From Opisthorchis felineus (Eukaryota; Platyhelminthes; Trematoda; Opisthorchiida; Opisthorchiidae): a DNA stretch of 64,000 nt. The notes under the pieces were generated by a model. It was not told the origin of the DNA and ran no database searches. It saw only the letters and a program-made list of their open reading frames with translations. The stretch is from NCBI GenBank assembly GCA_004794785.1, contig SJOL01006576.1, positions 928,191 through 992,190 on the forward strand. The letters run 5' to 3'. Shown one piece after another: positions 21,101-33,096 of this stretch; positions within the stretch are counted from its first letter, which is position 1, and every line of letters starts with the position of its first letter. Made by a program: the position numbers and the translations under genes.

Positions 21101-24100
21101 ATTACCTTTGAATTGGAATCCAAACAGCAAGTGAAGCTGTCCTGGATGATTGGAGTCGATCATTTTCCATTCGGCCTCTAGCCACCGATGAGCACTGTGA
21201 CCAAGTAGGATAATTGCGGATACGTCATCACCATCCGTCAATCTCGCAGCTCGCTTCGCATTGGCCTATGTTGCCTAACTCCCAAAGCGCCGCCCCCTAC
21301 GATGGCAGGCGCGTTAGACTTGTGAGATTTTTCTTCTTTTCCGTGCAGATTACCTACAGTTTTTTTTGCACGGTAAGATAGTCACGCTTCTGATTGACGT
21401 CTTGTGGTCGAATAGTATGTTTCGGCGTTCCTATTGATCGGAATCCAAGAGGAAAATGAAACACCTATGTCGTTCTTCTTGGCCTTCCCGTATACGCTGC
21501 AGTCAAGTCCAGGAATAAATTTCGATTGGCTACGAACTTCCAGTGATTGGCGGATTACAAAGCTGACCTAAAGCAGTCAGCAGTAAATGTGGCCAGACTA
21601 TCAGTGAGTCCAAGACACTAAAAGTATTGTAGACATTACAGGCAATGTTTCATTTGATCGAATTGTAAGAACATGTTGTGATTCTCGAACGAGATTTCGT
21701 CCTGTAAATGTGGCCAGTCTATACTGAGAAACAGATAGGCGCTATACGATTGTTTCATCCTTACTGGGAATCCGAGAGTTTCGAAGCCTCTACTGTTCGA
21801 CCTTGAGCGGCTGAACAGAAGCGTGATTAGTTCCAACTCACTGTGTTGTTCTAAAGCTTTAACAATAAAGGCCTATCATTATCAGTAAGTTTATCTGGAC
21901 GCAGTTAGCGATGATAAAAGACAGATGTTAGGACGCCTTTGTTTCGAAGTCTTACACAGAACCCGAAATTTCATTTTTGACGAGATTTTGGGTTGTATTT
22001 TTAGGCATCGGTTTCCGGAGGATCCGTCTCATAGGGATGGATAAATTCCTGGTACTCACAAACTTACTTCTAATAAGCTGTTTATTGTTTTCGGTTTGCT
22101 TTCCGAGCACTGGAGTTAGAAGCCTTTCTCACAGCGACACTCAGTTACTTGGAGAATTCAATTTAGAACAATGTCCAAACAGATCCTCATCTTCTGAGTC
22201 GGTAGCAGTGTATCACAGGAACGTGGGGTTGTTTCCTGTAAAATTACGCTTAATTTCCTTGGCAGATGATACGAGTGCGCAGCACTGCCCTCCTTAGCGT
22301 CCACATCTGTGGAGGTGTGATCTTCACCCGACCCAAACAATATGCTTTATAGCATGTCTTTTGTATTGCTCGTCTAAGCGAAGAACAGTCGATTAAGGTT
22401 GTCTTTATTGTGGCGTGTAATTTGAGGACACATGCTGCTCAGTCTGTTTATGAGACAGCAAGCTCATAAAATATTGTAAACACTGTCATGAAATTTAGTG
22501 AACAACAAGTGTCAAAAAAATTATAGCTCCACCCAGTTTTTTGTTGTAGTATCTAGCACCCTTACGATGTTTGTGAAATTAATGATGACAGTGAGTTGAA
22601 TAACCAGGACGCTGCTGGTAACCCATGGTAACACCAACAGAAAACAGACAAAGCTGTGTAAATGTGATATGAATCCGACTGCAAGCTGCTTAGGTATCCC
22701 GTAGTTACAGCCGGTAACTAAAGGCAACGCACAAGAGCGGCTGTGCACCCGTCTGGAAATCAGCCAGGAATGTTGTCTGTGGAAAAGTAGACAGAGTCAG
22801 GTGAGGCGGATGATTCGATCAGTATTGGCAAAGGACATTTGGCAAATATTATACACCATCAATCGGAACTAGTGAAAGCATGATTATGGTGACCTTATTC
22901 AAGACATAGGCTTAATCTGGCCATCTGATTGATTTTTTCACTTTGAGACACAAAGAAAATAAATCGAGTGAAATTACCAAGCCCTCTGTTAAAGACTGTG
23001 GTATCTGCGTCAGCAACCACGACGTTGGCCGCCTCGAGAAGGTACATGGGATCTGGGAAAATTCACACGTTCTGCTTCATTTTTGCTGCTTGCTTGATCT
23101 GATCTATTGACTATGTTCGGAAGTTCCTGAGAATGAATTCATACTACTAACTGTCTGTAGCTGTAAATATCCTGTACTGTAGAAGAGGAGTTTCAAAAAT
23201 ACTTTGGTTTTAGAAATGAACGTCAGAGTAAAGTTGACGAATGCATTCATGAGTTTCGCGTCCAAAAATGCATATCGGCCATCCACACCGCCATAGTTCT
23301 TCCGGTCGGAGTAATTTTAGTCGTGGTTACAAATGTGTTAGCTCCATCGAATAAAATGCACTCATCTGAAGACCAAGTTGGTTTTACCAGGAAATGCAAC
23401 TGAATCCGGCTGAATGTCTTGGTTGTGATGGCACTTTCTGAGTTTGCTGTAAAAAGCCGCCTGGTGTTTAAATTGGTACGATATGTGACAAGTCTCAGTA
23501 GATTTTATTTACGGAACTCTATACTCAAAGGGTTATTCAAAGGTACTAGAGAGTACACGATCGGACTGGTCCATCGAATCAGATAAGTGTGCTCCCTTGA
23601 ATAATTTCTGGTTCATTTGAGCCTCTCACTAAAGCCAACTTAATGTGTAACTTAGCGTATTTCGCGAACTGGGTTTTTATAGAACATAAATTTAACTGAG
23701 TGGAAACTCGCGAAAAGCACCCAACTGATGGGCCGTAACAAGTGTGAAACCGATCGCGGGTTGTCGAAGTCCATTCCCTAACATTATGAGTAGTACCCTC
23801 CGTCAAGAAAATATACAAGTTCGGCTTATGGAACGGCAAAAAACTAAACTGAATGTTTTAGACACATTACGTACAGAAGAAACAATATGAATTACCAATA
23901 GTGTTTTCGGCGTTTTGAATGTATTTTCAAATGCAACACGTGGCGGCGTTCTTGAGGGCCTCTTAGCTGGGAATAAACGTAGCGGAGATATTCCTTCGAG
24001 TCTCCCTTAAACAGTATCTTAGTTTGCCAATCAATAATGATGATAATACTAATCATATGTCCGTTCAATTTAGATGTAGGCTGGATGAAAATCTTGAGGA

Positions 24101-24870
24101 TTAGCCAGGTTGAAAGGTCTTGTGAAGGACGAAGCTCTCTGTCAGTTGTTCAACCATTTTTAAAAAGTTCCCATTACTGACATACCAAGGAGAAAGGCAG
24201 GAAAAAGTTTAAGACGAAAATCTGATAACTTTTCTATCGAGAGACTACTGACTGGTCAGACTTGATGGAAAATGACGTGAGTATTTTCTGGCAAGCCAAC
24301 AATTAGATTATTAAAATGACATATATGGAGTGTCTGTGGGAAATTCTCCCCATTTTTTGTTACAGCGAAAAATGCTCCACCAGAAAATTACCGTTGCATT
24401 CGAGAGACATTTAGATTTCTTGTGGGCCTCATTGACTATAATCTGCAAACCTATATGAAACGAGGTTACGAAGGGACATCAGTAAGGGATCTTCGGTTAA
24501 ATAATATAATCATCCCGTTTTCCGCGTTCTATAGAGTCACTGCGTTTGGGACCGGGAATTCGGTCGTGGTATCCGCGTTTGTGAAGAACTGCAGCGAGTT
24601 ACCTTACAAACACCGTTTTGGTCACTTTACTGACCCGTTACGAAGACCAAATGTTATTCTCCGACAGAGCGTTTAGTGATTACGTCTCAAGTGGAACTAG
24701 TTAGATCTCGCGGAGGATTGATAACTTTGGAATTACTAGTGAGTATCGGAGCGTTTGTGAAAGCTGGACAGTTGAGTTCAAACCCAAGTCGTCACCAAAA
24801 AATGAAACAATATATGAATCAACTGACATGACAAAGCAAAGAGCTTGTTCTTCTTGACGGAACATATTCA
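18200..24870. other. Intergenic, one possible secreted ORF, otherwise featureless
   Basis: No transposon motif or exon chain was found. The plus-strand frame at 20571-20915 (114 codons) overlaps a minus-strand frame (20696-20947), and the two near-repeats of GAGGATACGGCGA inside it suggest a repeat rather than a gene. The ORF at 22037-22297 is listed separately. Confidence 0.5.
22037..22297 (+). CDS. Possible small secreted protein or signal-peptide exon
   Basis: An 86-codon frame from an ATG in a fair initiation context (GGGATGG). The N-terminus MDKFLVLTNLLLISCLLFSV has a charged start, a long hydrophobic core and a plausible cleavage region (CFPSTGVRS), the layout of a secretory signal peptide. 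The remainder is serine-rich with two cysteines and no known domain, ending AQHCPP and a TAG. It could be a first exon whose true end is an internal GT. A hydrophobic run can arise by chance in T-rich sequence, so this is tentative. Confidence 0.25.
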   Translation: MDKFLVLTNLLLISCLLFSVCFPSTGVRSLSHSDTQLLGEFNLEQCPNRSSSSESVAVYHRNVGLFPVKLRLISLADDTSAQHCPP

Positions 24871-25025
24871 TCAGGTTACTGAATGTTCAACACTCACGAC
24901 CAATCAGACCTTTCTTGGGACTCATCAGGTAGGTGGAGTCCCTAATTTTCCAACTTTGCGCTGTGCTTCTTTCTGTTGTGATACGATCTAGAATTATGTG
25001 ACGCATCACGCCGCACACTGAAAAA
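24870..25025 (-). repeat. Hammerhead-ribozyme repeat, copy D, core lost
   Basis: On the minus strand it has an intact CUACCUGAUGAGUCCCAAGAA (plus about 24908-24928), GGUCGUGAGUGUUGA downstream and GGGACUCCACC upstream. The GAAAC element expected between them is replaced by CUGAU, so it cannot be an active ribozyme. Confidence 0.55.
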
Positions 25026-25029
25026 CAGT

Positions 25030-28000
25030 TTCTCCTAAAGATGGTTTGCAAGGTGTTAGAATTTATGAAGCGAAATATTCAACAGCATTCTTCGGTTTAA
25101 CATAGTTAGTATACAACCTTTTCAATGATGGTACCCCTTGTCTAGTTGGGTTCGGTTCTTCCCCATCTCATGCCATTATTTTTACTCTTTTTCCAGTGTA
25201 AATTACAAACAACTCGTCAAAACTTAACCTAACATTGCATGTGTTTCGGAACTCCCGCACTGCAGGTTAGTGAAGGAAAGTGCATTAAGTCAGGTTACGC
25301 GCTCGGCAGAACGGACGGATGAGTTATTGTGTAAGCTTATATCCCTTCAGAGAAAGAGGGCAATAGGAAAATATTCAGATATTAGTTTGTATAAGTATTG
25401 CACCGTGCAGCCGAAATTCATTTGCATGCCAGTGGTGGAAGTTTTTGAAGTACAACACGGCTGATAGCTTAGACATTGGTGACCAAATGAGACGAGGCAG
25501 ATCTTGCGTGAACCAGAATAAGGTTGCTGGTATCATGAGGTTGTCTTCATACTGCATCGCTTGACAGAACAGGTTTGGTCACAAGACTTGTATTGTGTGA
25601 CCTAGAAAGAAACGCGCGGGTACCACTGCAGTCGCGCAATTGCTATATATCAGGGATTTTCACCATCCTGGGGTTTTCCGGTTTGCCACTCACTCGCCCT
25701 TTCGTATTACTTGTACACCAAAAACTCCTCGTCTGGCAGGAACCTTACAGGTACTGATGAGTTTCCCCTCTTTCTTCTTGTCCATGAGAAGCGATGCACT
25801 CAACAACCATAATGCTAAGAGACATCATGGAGCTTTGAACATTAAATTGGGAGAATATTTTTCCGAAGGTTTTAAGCCCAACAATTTAGAGTTCACAGAT
25901 AAATGTGCTCAAGACATTGCTGCATTACTCTGAAACCTTGAACTGCTTTCTGCAAGTTCCTTTCGTTGAACAGGCAAAGTTGGAGAGCGAACACAATTCA
26001 GTACACAAAAGAAGCGCTTCATGTTTTTATCCAGTGGGTTTACTGACCATTATTTACCCGGTAGAATTGAGCCAGCCAAATATGAAGATCCTCTTCCGTT
26101 CATGAACGGCCTCTGGGTAGAGCTGCACGACGCAGATTAAAGTAACAACGTTTAGCCAAATTTTAAGACAATACATTAGATATAACTCCTTATACGGCCG
26201 ATTTCTATGCGCCTCTACAATTTGCTCACTGTGTTTCTACTTTAGTGAGTTCGACAATTCAACGGACTGCCTTCAAACCACTTTTATTCTACATATTTTA
26301 TCGATACGTGATCAGTGATGTAACGGTTTCATAGTTGATGCTTAAAATTAGGTGGAAAATCTTTTTGCAAGAATTCTATGAATGCTAACGATCATAAGTA
26401 AGGTTCAGCCTCATGGCCACATCTACAATCAGTTGTCTACTGTGGGTGGTACTTAAAAGAATTCACGGAGGAAGACGTTGAGGATCCCAGTGTCATCCTT
26501 GTTTGTACAACATACAAACAGAAAAGCACAACCGGACAATGTCGTAACTGATGTGAACAACGAGAGCCAGTAGAAAACGAAACAGACATGTTTCAGTTGG
26601 CTAGGGCGAATACAGATACATCATTATTCTACTATCCCGCTGAAATCATCTGAGCTGGACTTCCTGAAACAAAAATTGATATCTACAAAACTGTCTGGTG
26701 GACTAATTCTAGCCATGGTGGTGGTCCTGAGTAGATGAAACACGAACACACACTAACGGTCCTGGTAAGTTTCATACTAATATAGCTCAGAATTAAGAAA
26801 CACTCCAAAATACTGAACTGACATTGCTTGTTATTCATTTTGCGTTTTCTTCGTCTAACTGGTTAGTATCCGATTCCTCCTTCACTCTGCTCATGGTGAC
26901 AGCTTCATCTACTAGAAGACCTCGGTGATGTCTCAAGGCTTACTTTCCTCAAACCAATATGTCAAACAAAATTTGTGTACTTGTGACAAAAGGTGTTATC
27001 ATAATTGCTGTTGTGGACCGGTATTCTGAATTAAACAACGGCTCTGGACCGTGGGCTGAAAAAGAATGCGTGAAGGTAGGAAGGTTGAATAGCACTGCCC
27101 AGGGCTCTGTGAACTAGATGACCGTGACATCAGGCACACTTTCCCTTATGTTAGCGGATTTGGACGTTGTGCATGTGGTCAGTCACAAACCTTGGCTGTG
27201 TACTCCCGGGTTTCGTTGGTGTTGTGAGCAAAACAGACATTTCGTTCATATGCACGCCCTTGTGTAGTTTGCTTGCTTGTGTGAGCTTGAAATGGGAGAG
27301 TCAGAAGCTGGAGCTTAAGGCGAGTCTTTCTATGAACGATGGTAATATACAAAGTAAAATTATTCTCTTGATAACCTACGGCAGGCTTCATTCGACGAGG
27401 TGACATTGGTGGTGACGGTGGGCACCTTACCTCAAGACTCACTGATCTGAATACTCCATTAAGTAATGGAGTCCCCTACCGCTGACTTAAGCGATAACGC
27501 TATTCTTAACCCCATACATATAATGAAGTTGAAAAATGTTCCCGAGGTTAGTCAAAATCCTTTGGAGTACCCCTGGTTCGACTCTGACGTTACATTTATC
27601 AGTATACTGAGAGAAAACTATCATGCTACAATGTTACCGCTTCGTAAGTGCTTATTTCAAGGAAGTAAGCTAAGAATCGGGTGCAGTATGCCAGTGTAAT
27701 TATTTTGTTGCACTTTAGGGACATACCAGTGAAGTTTCATTTTTTATCACCAACCGCAAGTCTTTAATCTACCGAAACCTGGTCTATCTACTGCAAAAGC
27801 CGCCTAATTGCAATCCAAGAGTTCATGGATAGAGAATATATTCAGCTGACTTGGACGCAGCAGATGAGGTAGAAATAAACAACCAATCGATTTCTGACGT
27901 GGATTGAGCAATGTGGCTACACTGTTAATAGGAAAGGATTTAAGGAACAGGAATAGCTTTGCCAGTGCCACTTGCCAGATGTATAATATAACGATGCCTC

Positions 28001-28460
28001 TCAACTTCACTGTCAGCGTTTTACCCTGCGAGCACGTTGGGTGTTCACCCTGTTATGTAGGCTCAGTCCATGACCGGAATGTGAAAGTCATAGTCCATGA
28101 GCTCAGCTATTTCCCTGGATGTAGAGCCCTGATAGTGAACTCACCATTGGCTGAAAACCCTTGCAGAAGTCGCTCATTCTCACAACCAAGGGACTATACA
28201 GAAGAAGCATACTGCGTTCACCCCCTAGCCCCTATTCCAGCTCTGACGCCTATAGAACACTTACCTTTCACTGATAACAGCTATTGCCTTCAATGGGTGG
28301 TCGTCCGGTCGTTGCAATTCCTCAGCCAGTTTAGGAGAATATCATGATTAGTCTTCTTATAGTGCTCAGTAAACTCACATAGCTAATCGCTGAAGTCAAC
28401 AAAGAATGGTGTTTTGTATGCCTTGGGTATAGGTTCGTTTGAGCGCTTTCGTTTTCTGAG
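25030..28460. other. Intergenic, no recognised gene
   Basis: Includes a 147-codon plus-strand frame at 27904-28347 that shows no recognisable motif and no exon partner. Nothing else supported. Confidence 0.5.
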
Positions 28461-28509
28461 TTGCCGGAATCAACGAATGAGACCATGTGCCAAGTGTGGT
28501 ACACCTGTT

Positions 28510-28691
28510 TGATGAAGATGATTCATTCATTCATTCATTGCTCTATTCATTATTCCCTTGTTTTGATATTCCAAGTGCTATACATATGTCAGTTTGAATG
28601 CATACATTTTACTTGTTACGCCGTGTTGAATTCTGAATTTCTAGTTGGTTTAGTCATACTGATATACTTGCTGAACTCAATTATTACATTT
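28510..28691 (+). repeat. 5' LTR
   Basis: Starts TGATGAAGATGATT and ends near ATTATTACATTT. Best-conserved blocks shared with the 3' LTR are GCTCTATTCATTATTC, ATATTCCAAGTG and GAATTCTGAATTTCTAGTT. It contains a short CATT repeat (about 28522-28539) that is not in the 3' LTR. Confidence 0.85.
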
Positions 28692-28709
28692 TGGCGTCGC
28701 TGTTGGAAC
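28692..28709 (+). other. Putative primer-binding site
   Basis: TGGCGTCGCTGTTGG immediately follows the 5' LTR. TGG pairs with the CCA end shared by tRNAs; the specific tRNA is not determined. Confidence 0.5.
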
Positions 28710-28717
28710 AATTCATC

Positions 28718-29831
28718 ATGCCTATAGAAATGGAACCATTAAATTCTAATTCAACTGCGTGAGACGTAGAAGATTAGTTGGAACGGTTTGATATATGGTG
28801 TCTTACAAAATCTGATATGGATGATAAGAAACTCACGGCGTATTTTCTACATTTTGTTGGCAAGGAAGCGTATACATTGGTCAAGAATTTAGTATATCCT
28901 GAATCTCCAGTCAATGTCTCTTATAATGCATCGAAGAAAAAAGTTCTGCAACACTTCAAACCAACTAACTTCGTAGTAGCCGAAAGAGCTAGGTTCGATA
29001 TGTTGATGCTTTCCCATTCTCAGTCGGTTCGTGATTTTGTATTGCAGTTACAGACACAGGCAGCCAAATGTGACTAAGGCGCCCAACTGGAAGACGACTT
29101 GCGTGATTTACTCTGCTGGTATTCAGTTGTCCGAATTACAGCAAAAGCAGCTGCTCTATCCAGATCAACAATTTCAAACTATTTGGAAAATACGTGAGCA
29201 GTATGAAGATAGAAGGCATGTAACGAAGACTGATGAAGCAGTGTTGTTAAATTATTCTAAAAGAAATAACTCAAGGATGCAGATAGACACCAAACTCAAA
29301 TCTCAAACAACTTTTCGTGCTCCAAATTCATCAACACGTCGTTTCACAGATCGTAATTTTAATTCAACGGTTCAAAAATGTGGGAAATGTGAATCTTGTG
29401 GACAAAATCATTCCAGATATTCATGCCCTCACAGGCAATCGAAGTGTTTTATCTGCGGGAAAACGGGACACATCCAACTTGTCTATAAGTCCGAAAAAGT
29501 GTGTCACTTAACTTCTGATCCAAATACTGACGTGAAAGCATTATCTGAAGACATCTGTACACTTTCTTTATCTATTTTGCCCCAAAATTCGTCACACATT
29601 TTTAAAACTTTGATATCCGCTTCTGATCAAAAACATGATTACATTGTTGACACTGGTAGTGTTGAGTCCATCATTCCACAGTCAGCTTTAACTGCATTTT
29701 ACCCCAGTGTTGTGATAGTGCCTAGAGATGTTAATATCCGCGGTATCACTGGACATTATGTACCTGTAGATGGTAGTTGCACGATTCCTGCGAGATCGCC
29801 CGAAGGTACCCCTGTCGGTTGTATTTTTTAG
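28718..29831 (+). pseudogene. gag and protease of the Ty3/Gypsy element, broken
   Basis: Frame starts at ATG 28718 (MPIEMEPLNSNSTA) but meets two in-frame stops before the capsid-like stretch LERFDIWCLTKSDMDD (28775 onward). It ends at TAA after AAKCD (about 29075), and a frame change near 29120 leads to the second reading (29031-29831). That contains a knuckle CESCGQNHSRYSC (C-x2-C-x3-H-x4-C), a second knuckle CFICGKTGH whose final cysteine is Tyr (LVYKS), and the protease active site DYIVDTGSVESIIP (about 29640). The protease aspartate is intact. Confidence 0.85.
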
Positions 29832-31230
29832 TTTCAACCTCAGGACCATCGATTACTGGACTCAAAGTTTTGCGCTCATTGCAAACTAGTATCATCTTAC
29901 CGACTTTTGTGAGTGAGAATGAACCCAAACAACTGATTCTTAAATGTTTTAAGCCTACGGGTGGCATGCGAATACCCAAGGTGAAACTCGAAGCCACGGG
30001 AGATCCTATATTTTTTAAGAGACGAATTATCCCATTTGGCTCACGGGAACCCGTTCGTCAAGCATTAAATTTAATGTGTGGGAAAGGAATACTGACTCCT
30101 GTCGAATCATCGAATTGGGCAACTCCGATAGTTACCCCACTTAAGGCTGATGGTATTACTCCGAGAATTTGTGGAGACTACCAGCTAACGTTAAATACGC
30201 GGTTACCACAACGTACATGCACTACAGAGGAGCCTGAAGATGTACTGTATCGTTTATCAGGTTCAAGTATGTTTTCAAAAATTGATCTAAAAATGCCTGT
30301 CTTCAAATACCACTGGACGAAGCTTCTAGTAATCTTACCGCGATCAACACACCTTTTGGATTATTCCGATACAATTTCCTTCCCTTTGGTCTGAATGTCT
30401 CACCAGCTGTATTTCAACAAGTTATGAATACTGTCTAAAAATTCAGAGAGTGTTGAGACGTCCCAAGTTGATGTCATAGTGCGCGCTGCTAATAAAGCTA
30501 TCCATGATATGCGTCTGTTGTCTTCACTAAAGCGATTTTCTGAGTTCAGTGTAGCCGTTCATCCTGGTAAATACACTTTTGCAGTTCCATCACTTTCATG
30601 CCTTGGCCACATTGTGGATGGTAGTAGATTTATACCCGACACAAACCGTCTATCTCCATTAGTAAATGCGCCATCACCAACTAACCTTCAAGAACTGCCT
30701 TCTGTTCTAGGAGCACTTCAATATTACACTCGTTTTGTTCCTAATTTTGCTAAACATGAAAGTTGCTTGTTTGATGTCATATCTGCCAATCAATTTTCTT
30801 GGTCCTTCAACCATGGAAAGACGTCGCTTGCATTGCTCGGTCATCTTCAAACTTCAGCTGTTTTGAAACCATTTTCCACCAAAAATCAGTCGACCATCAT
30901 TACTGATGCTTCTTGTACTGGAATACAGCAATCCTTGAACAGTGTGGCAGACCGGTGATCTGTATTTCCCGTCGACTCTCAAAAGCCGAACATGGGTATT
31001 TTCAAACTCAACGAAAAACAATTGCGGTATATTGGGCTGTCAAGCGGCTCCATAAGTATCTTTTTGGATCAAACTTTACTATTGCTACTGATCACGAGGC
31101 CTTAAAGTTCTTGTATCATCCTACAAAGACTCTAGCGAAGATATCTGCTGCTATGGTGCAACGGTGGATCATTGCAATTAGTTCGTATAACTAAAAGATT
31201 GTTCAATGTAGTGCAAAGATGATTCTCCAT
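29777..31230 (+). pseudogene. Reverse transcriptase and RNase H of the Ty3/Gypsy element, broken
   Basis: Recognisable motifs in order are GILTPVESSNWATPIV, CGDYQLTLN, SMFSKIDLK (first catalytic aspartate), then after a one-base shift near 30300 LQIPLDEASS and LPFGLNVSPAVFQQVMN, with a TAA at about 30436. The YxDD catalytic box is degenerate (SQVDVIV, about 30461), having lost the tyrosine and one aspartate. The following frame shows the thumb and connection (PSLSCLGHIVDG, LGALQYYTRFVPNFAKHES) and RNase H (ITDAS, then in another frame ISRRLSKAEHGYFQTQRKT and ATDHEALKFLYHP). It cannot be functional. Confidence 0.88.
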
Positions 31231-31283
31231 TCCGATTTCTCATCCAGAATTCCATTATGTAACTCCGATTCAAATAATTCAGA

Positions 31284-32548
31284 TTGCTTATTGATTCAAC
31301 CATTACCAGTCAAGTAGGATGCGCTTATTGCTTGATACTGGAGGATATTTTGCTCCCATTTTTTCTGCGTTGCAACGTGGATGGACAGGGCAAGAGCGAC
31401 GTCGATTTCCCACATTTTACTGTCACCGCAGAAGTTTGTCTATTACTCCGGATGGTTTGTTGTGCATTGGGGATAGAGTTATCATTCCACCGACTCGGTG
31501 AGTGGCTGCCCTTGCAGATTTGCACTGTGGTCAGCTAGGTGTTGATAAAATGAAATCTCTCGCACGCTTGTCATTTTGGTGGCCGGCACTAGATACTGAC
31601 ATCAAGTATACTGCTAAAAATTATGTTAAATGTGCACATATGACTCATAGCAAATCTTCACAGTGGTGTCCGCGGCCAGTTACTTGTGAAACATTTCAAC
31701 GAGTTCATGCCGACCACTGCGGTTCTTTTCTCAGTAGATGCTATGCTTTAATTGTTATCGACGCATATTTACGTTGGTCCGAAGTATTTCTAACCATTTC
31801 TCCAAGTGCTGAATTCACACAACAAGCATTGAGGAAAGTATTCAGCTATGAAGGTGTACCAACTGCTTTCGTCACTGACAACGACACACACGTCACTGCA
31901 AAATTCCTCGAGGAATGGTTGAAAAGCCTTGGATGTCGACATCTGTTTACTGCTGCACGACATTCCCAGTCGAATAGGCTTGCTGATAATTTTGCGTAAA
32001 GACTTAAGTCTTCCATTACTTCCTTTTCGCCTACTTCTTTTGTGGAATCAGACCGCGGAATTGATAATTTTCTAATGCAATACAGGAAAGCCGTTCATTC
32101 CGGTACTGGGAAGAGTCCCGCGTTTGTTTTTGAATCTCGCTCGTTGTGTACAAGTCTTGACTGTGCCAAAACGGCTGATGTTACGTTTTTCAAGGGCAAT
32201 GATTTACGTCCTGCTACAGGAATAATACTTTAATCAAATGATAAACGTGTGGTCACAATTCTCGATTTGGATGATCTCTCTAGTCACCGGAGACACATTG
32301 ATCAGGTTGAGTTCAATACCACAGGTCAGTCTATTAACGGCACTCCTGCTGTTTCAAATACTAATGAATCCTTTGTAGATGATCTTATTGTACCCGATCA
32401 AAACGTTATATCTGAAGAACATACTACCTGTGAAGAACCTGAAGTTTTCAATCCGAGAAGAGCCGAAAGATTACGATCAAGACCGCCACTGAACTATAAA
32501 CACCCGCACGCTCATTCAAGGTGTGGCGGATGTGATGAACATGATTGA
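31284..32548 (+). pseudogene. Integrase of the Ty3/Gypsy element, broken
   Basis: A zinc-binding N-terminus is recognisable (LHCGQLGVDKMKSLARLSFW, WPALDTDI), but the second histidine is Gln and the first cysteine of the CxxC pair is lost (NYVKCAHM). The catalytic core keeps D in HADHCGSF and D in VTDNDTHVTAKF; the third acidic residue in the QSNGLAE-type box is Asp in place of Glu (QSNRLADN), directly before a stop at about 31999. Further stops at 31501 and 32231 split the rest. The C-terminal tail RRAERLRSRPPLNYKHP runs into the 3' LTR. Confidence 0.87.
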
Positions 32549-32715
32549 TGCTCTGTTCACTGCTCTATTCATTATTCTCTTGTTTCAATATTCCAAGTGT
32601 TGTACACATTTATGAGTTCGAATACATACGTGCTACTTGTTACGCTGTGCTGAATTCTGAATTTCTAGTTTGTTTGGTTATACTGTTATACGTGTTGAAC
32701 TCAATTACTACAACT
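32533..32715 (+). repeat. 3' LTR
   Basis: Starts TGATGAACATGATTGATG, preceded by a GTGTGGCGGATG stretch that may be a weak polypurine tract, and ends near ACTACAACT. It may begin two bases earlier (TGTGATG). Confidence 0.85.
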
Positions 32716-32928
32716 TGTCTATGGATCCATATTTGTAACAATCACAGAAGCACCCAAATTTCAGAAACCGCCAAAGTAGAATTATCTAGCTTTTCAGTTG
32801 TCAGAAAGTTTTGTATTTAAAAAACAAAATAAAACGGTTTTTATGCATGATAAGAAAAATATTACTACGTCAAGTCTGGACGACACAGTTAGAAAATGGT
32901 GTTTGCAGGACAGGTGAACACCCGTTTA

Positions 32929-33096
32929 TCAAGGTGACTCTGGGTTGGTTATATGACCAACAAAGACTGGAACCATACTGTCAGAGATGATGGCCAAAAA
33001 GAATGGATGATCCACCCGGAAAGGTGGTGGTCCCATCATCATTCGGCACATCATCATTCCAGTAGATGCTGCCGCAGTTGCCCCCTCTTCGTCGAT
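32929..33096 (-). CDS. Serpin 2 exon 6 (hinge, reactive-centre loop, C-terminus)
   Basis: Acceptor ATTCAG. It encodes IDEEGATAAASTG, then MMMCRMMMGPPPF, RVDHPFFLAIISDS and VPVFVGHITNPESP. Stop TGA at plus 32931-32929. Reading the plus strand here gives a histidine-rich frame that is only the shadow of the ATG codons. Confidence 0.93.
   Translation of the reverse strand: MDEEGATAAASTGMMMCRMMMGPPPFRVDHPFFLAIISDSMVPVFVGHITNPESP

Larger units (their letters stand above)
28510..32715 (+). mobile_element. Ty3/Gypsy LTR retrotransposon (Mag-like), complete ends, decayed
   Basis: About 4.2 kb between two LTRs of about 182 bp that agree at roughly four of five positions. The internal order is primer-binding-like TGGCG, gag with zinc knuckles, aspartic protease (VDTGS), reverse transcriptase, RNase H, zinc-binding HHCC-like region and DDE integrase, with the RRAERLRSRPPLNY tail. 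This is the Ty3/Gypsy order; two knuckles and that C-terminal tail resemble the Mag lineage. Many frameshifts, stops and active-site losses mark it as an old, dead insertion. It lies between the two serpins, its 3' LTR ending 214 bp from the stop codon of serpin 2 and facing the opposite way. No convincing target duplication was found, so the ends may be off by a few bases. Confidence 0.9.

Noticed and set aside
25755..25800. CTGATGAG string resembling a hammerhead core
   Set aside because: No GAAAC, stem II or repeat flanks follow.
27904..28347. 147-codon plus-strand ORF
   Set aside because: No motif, no exon partner and no splice logic; a frame of this length can occur by chance in 64 kb.
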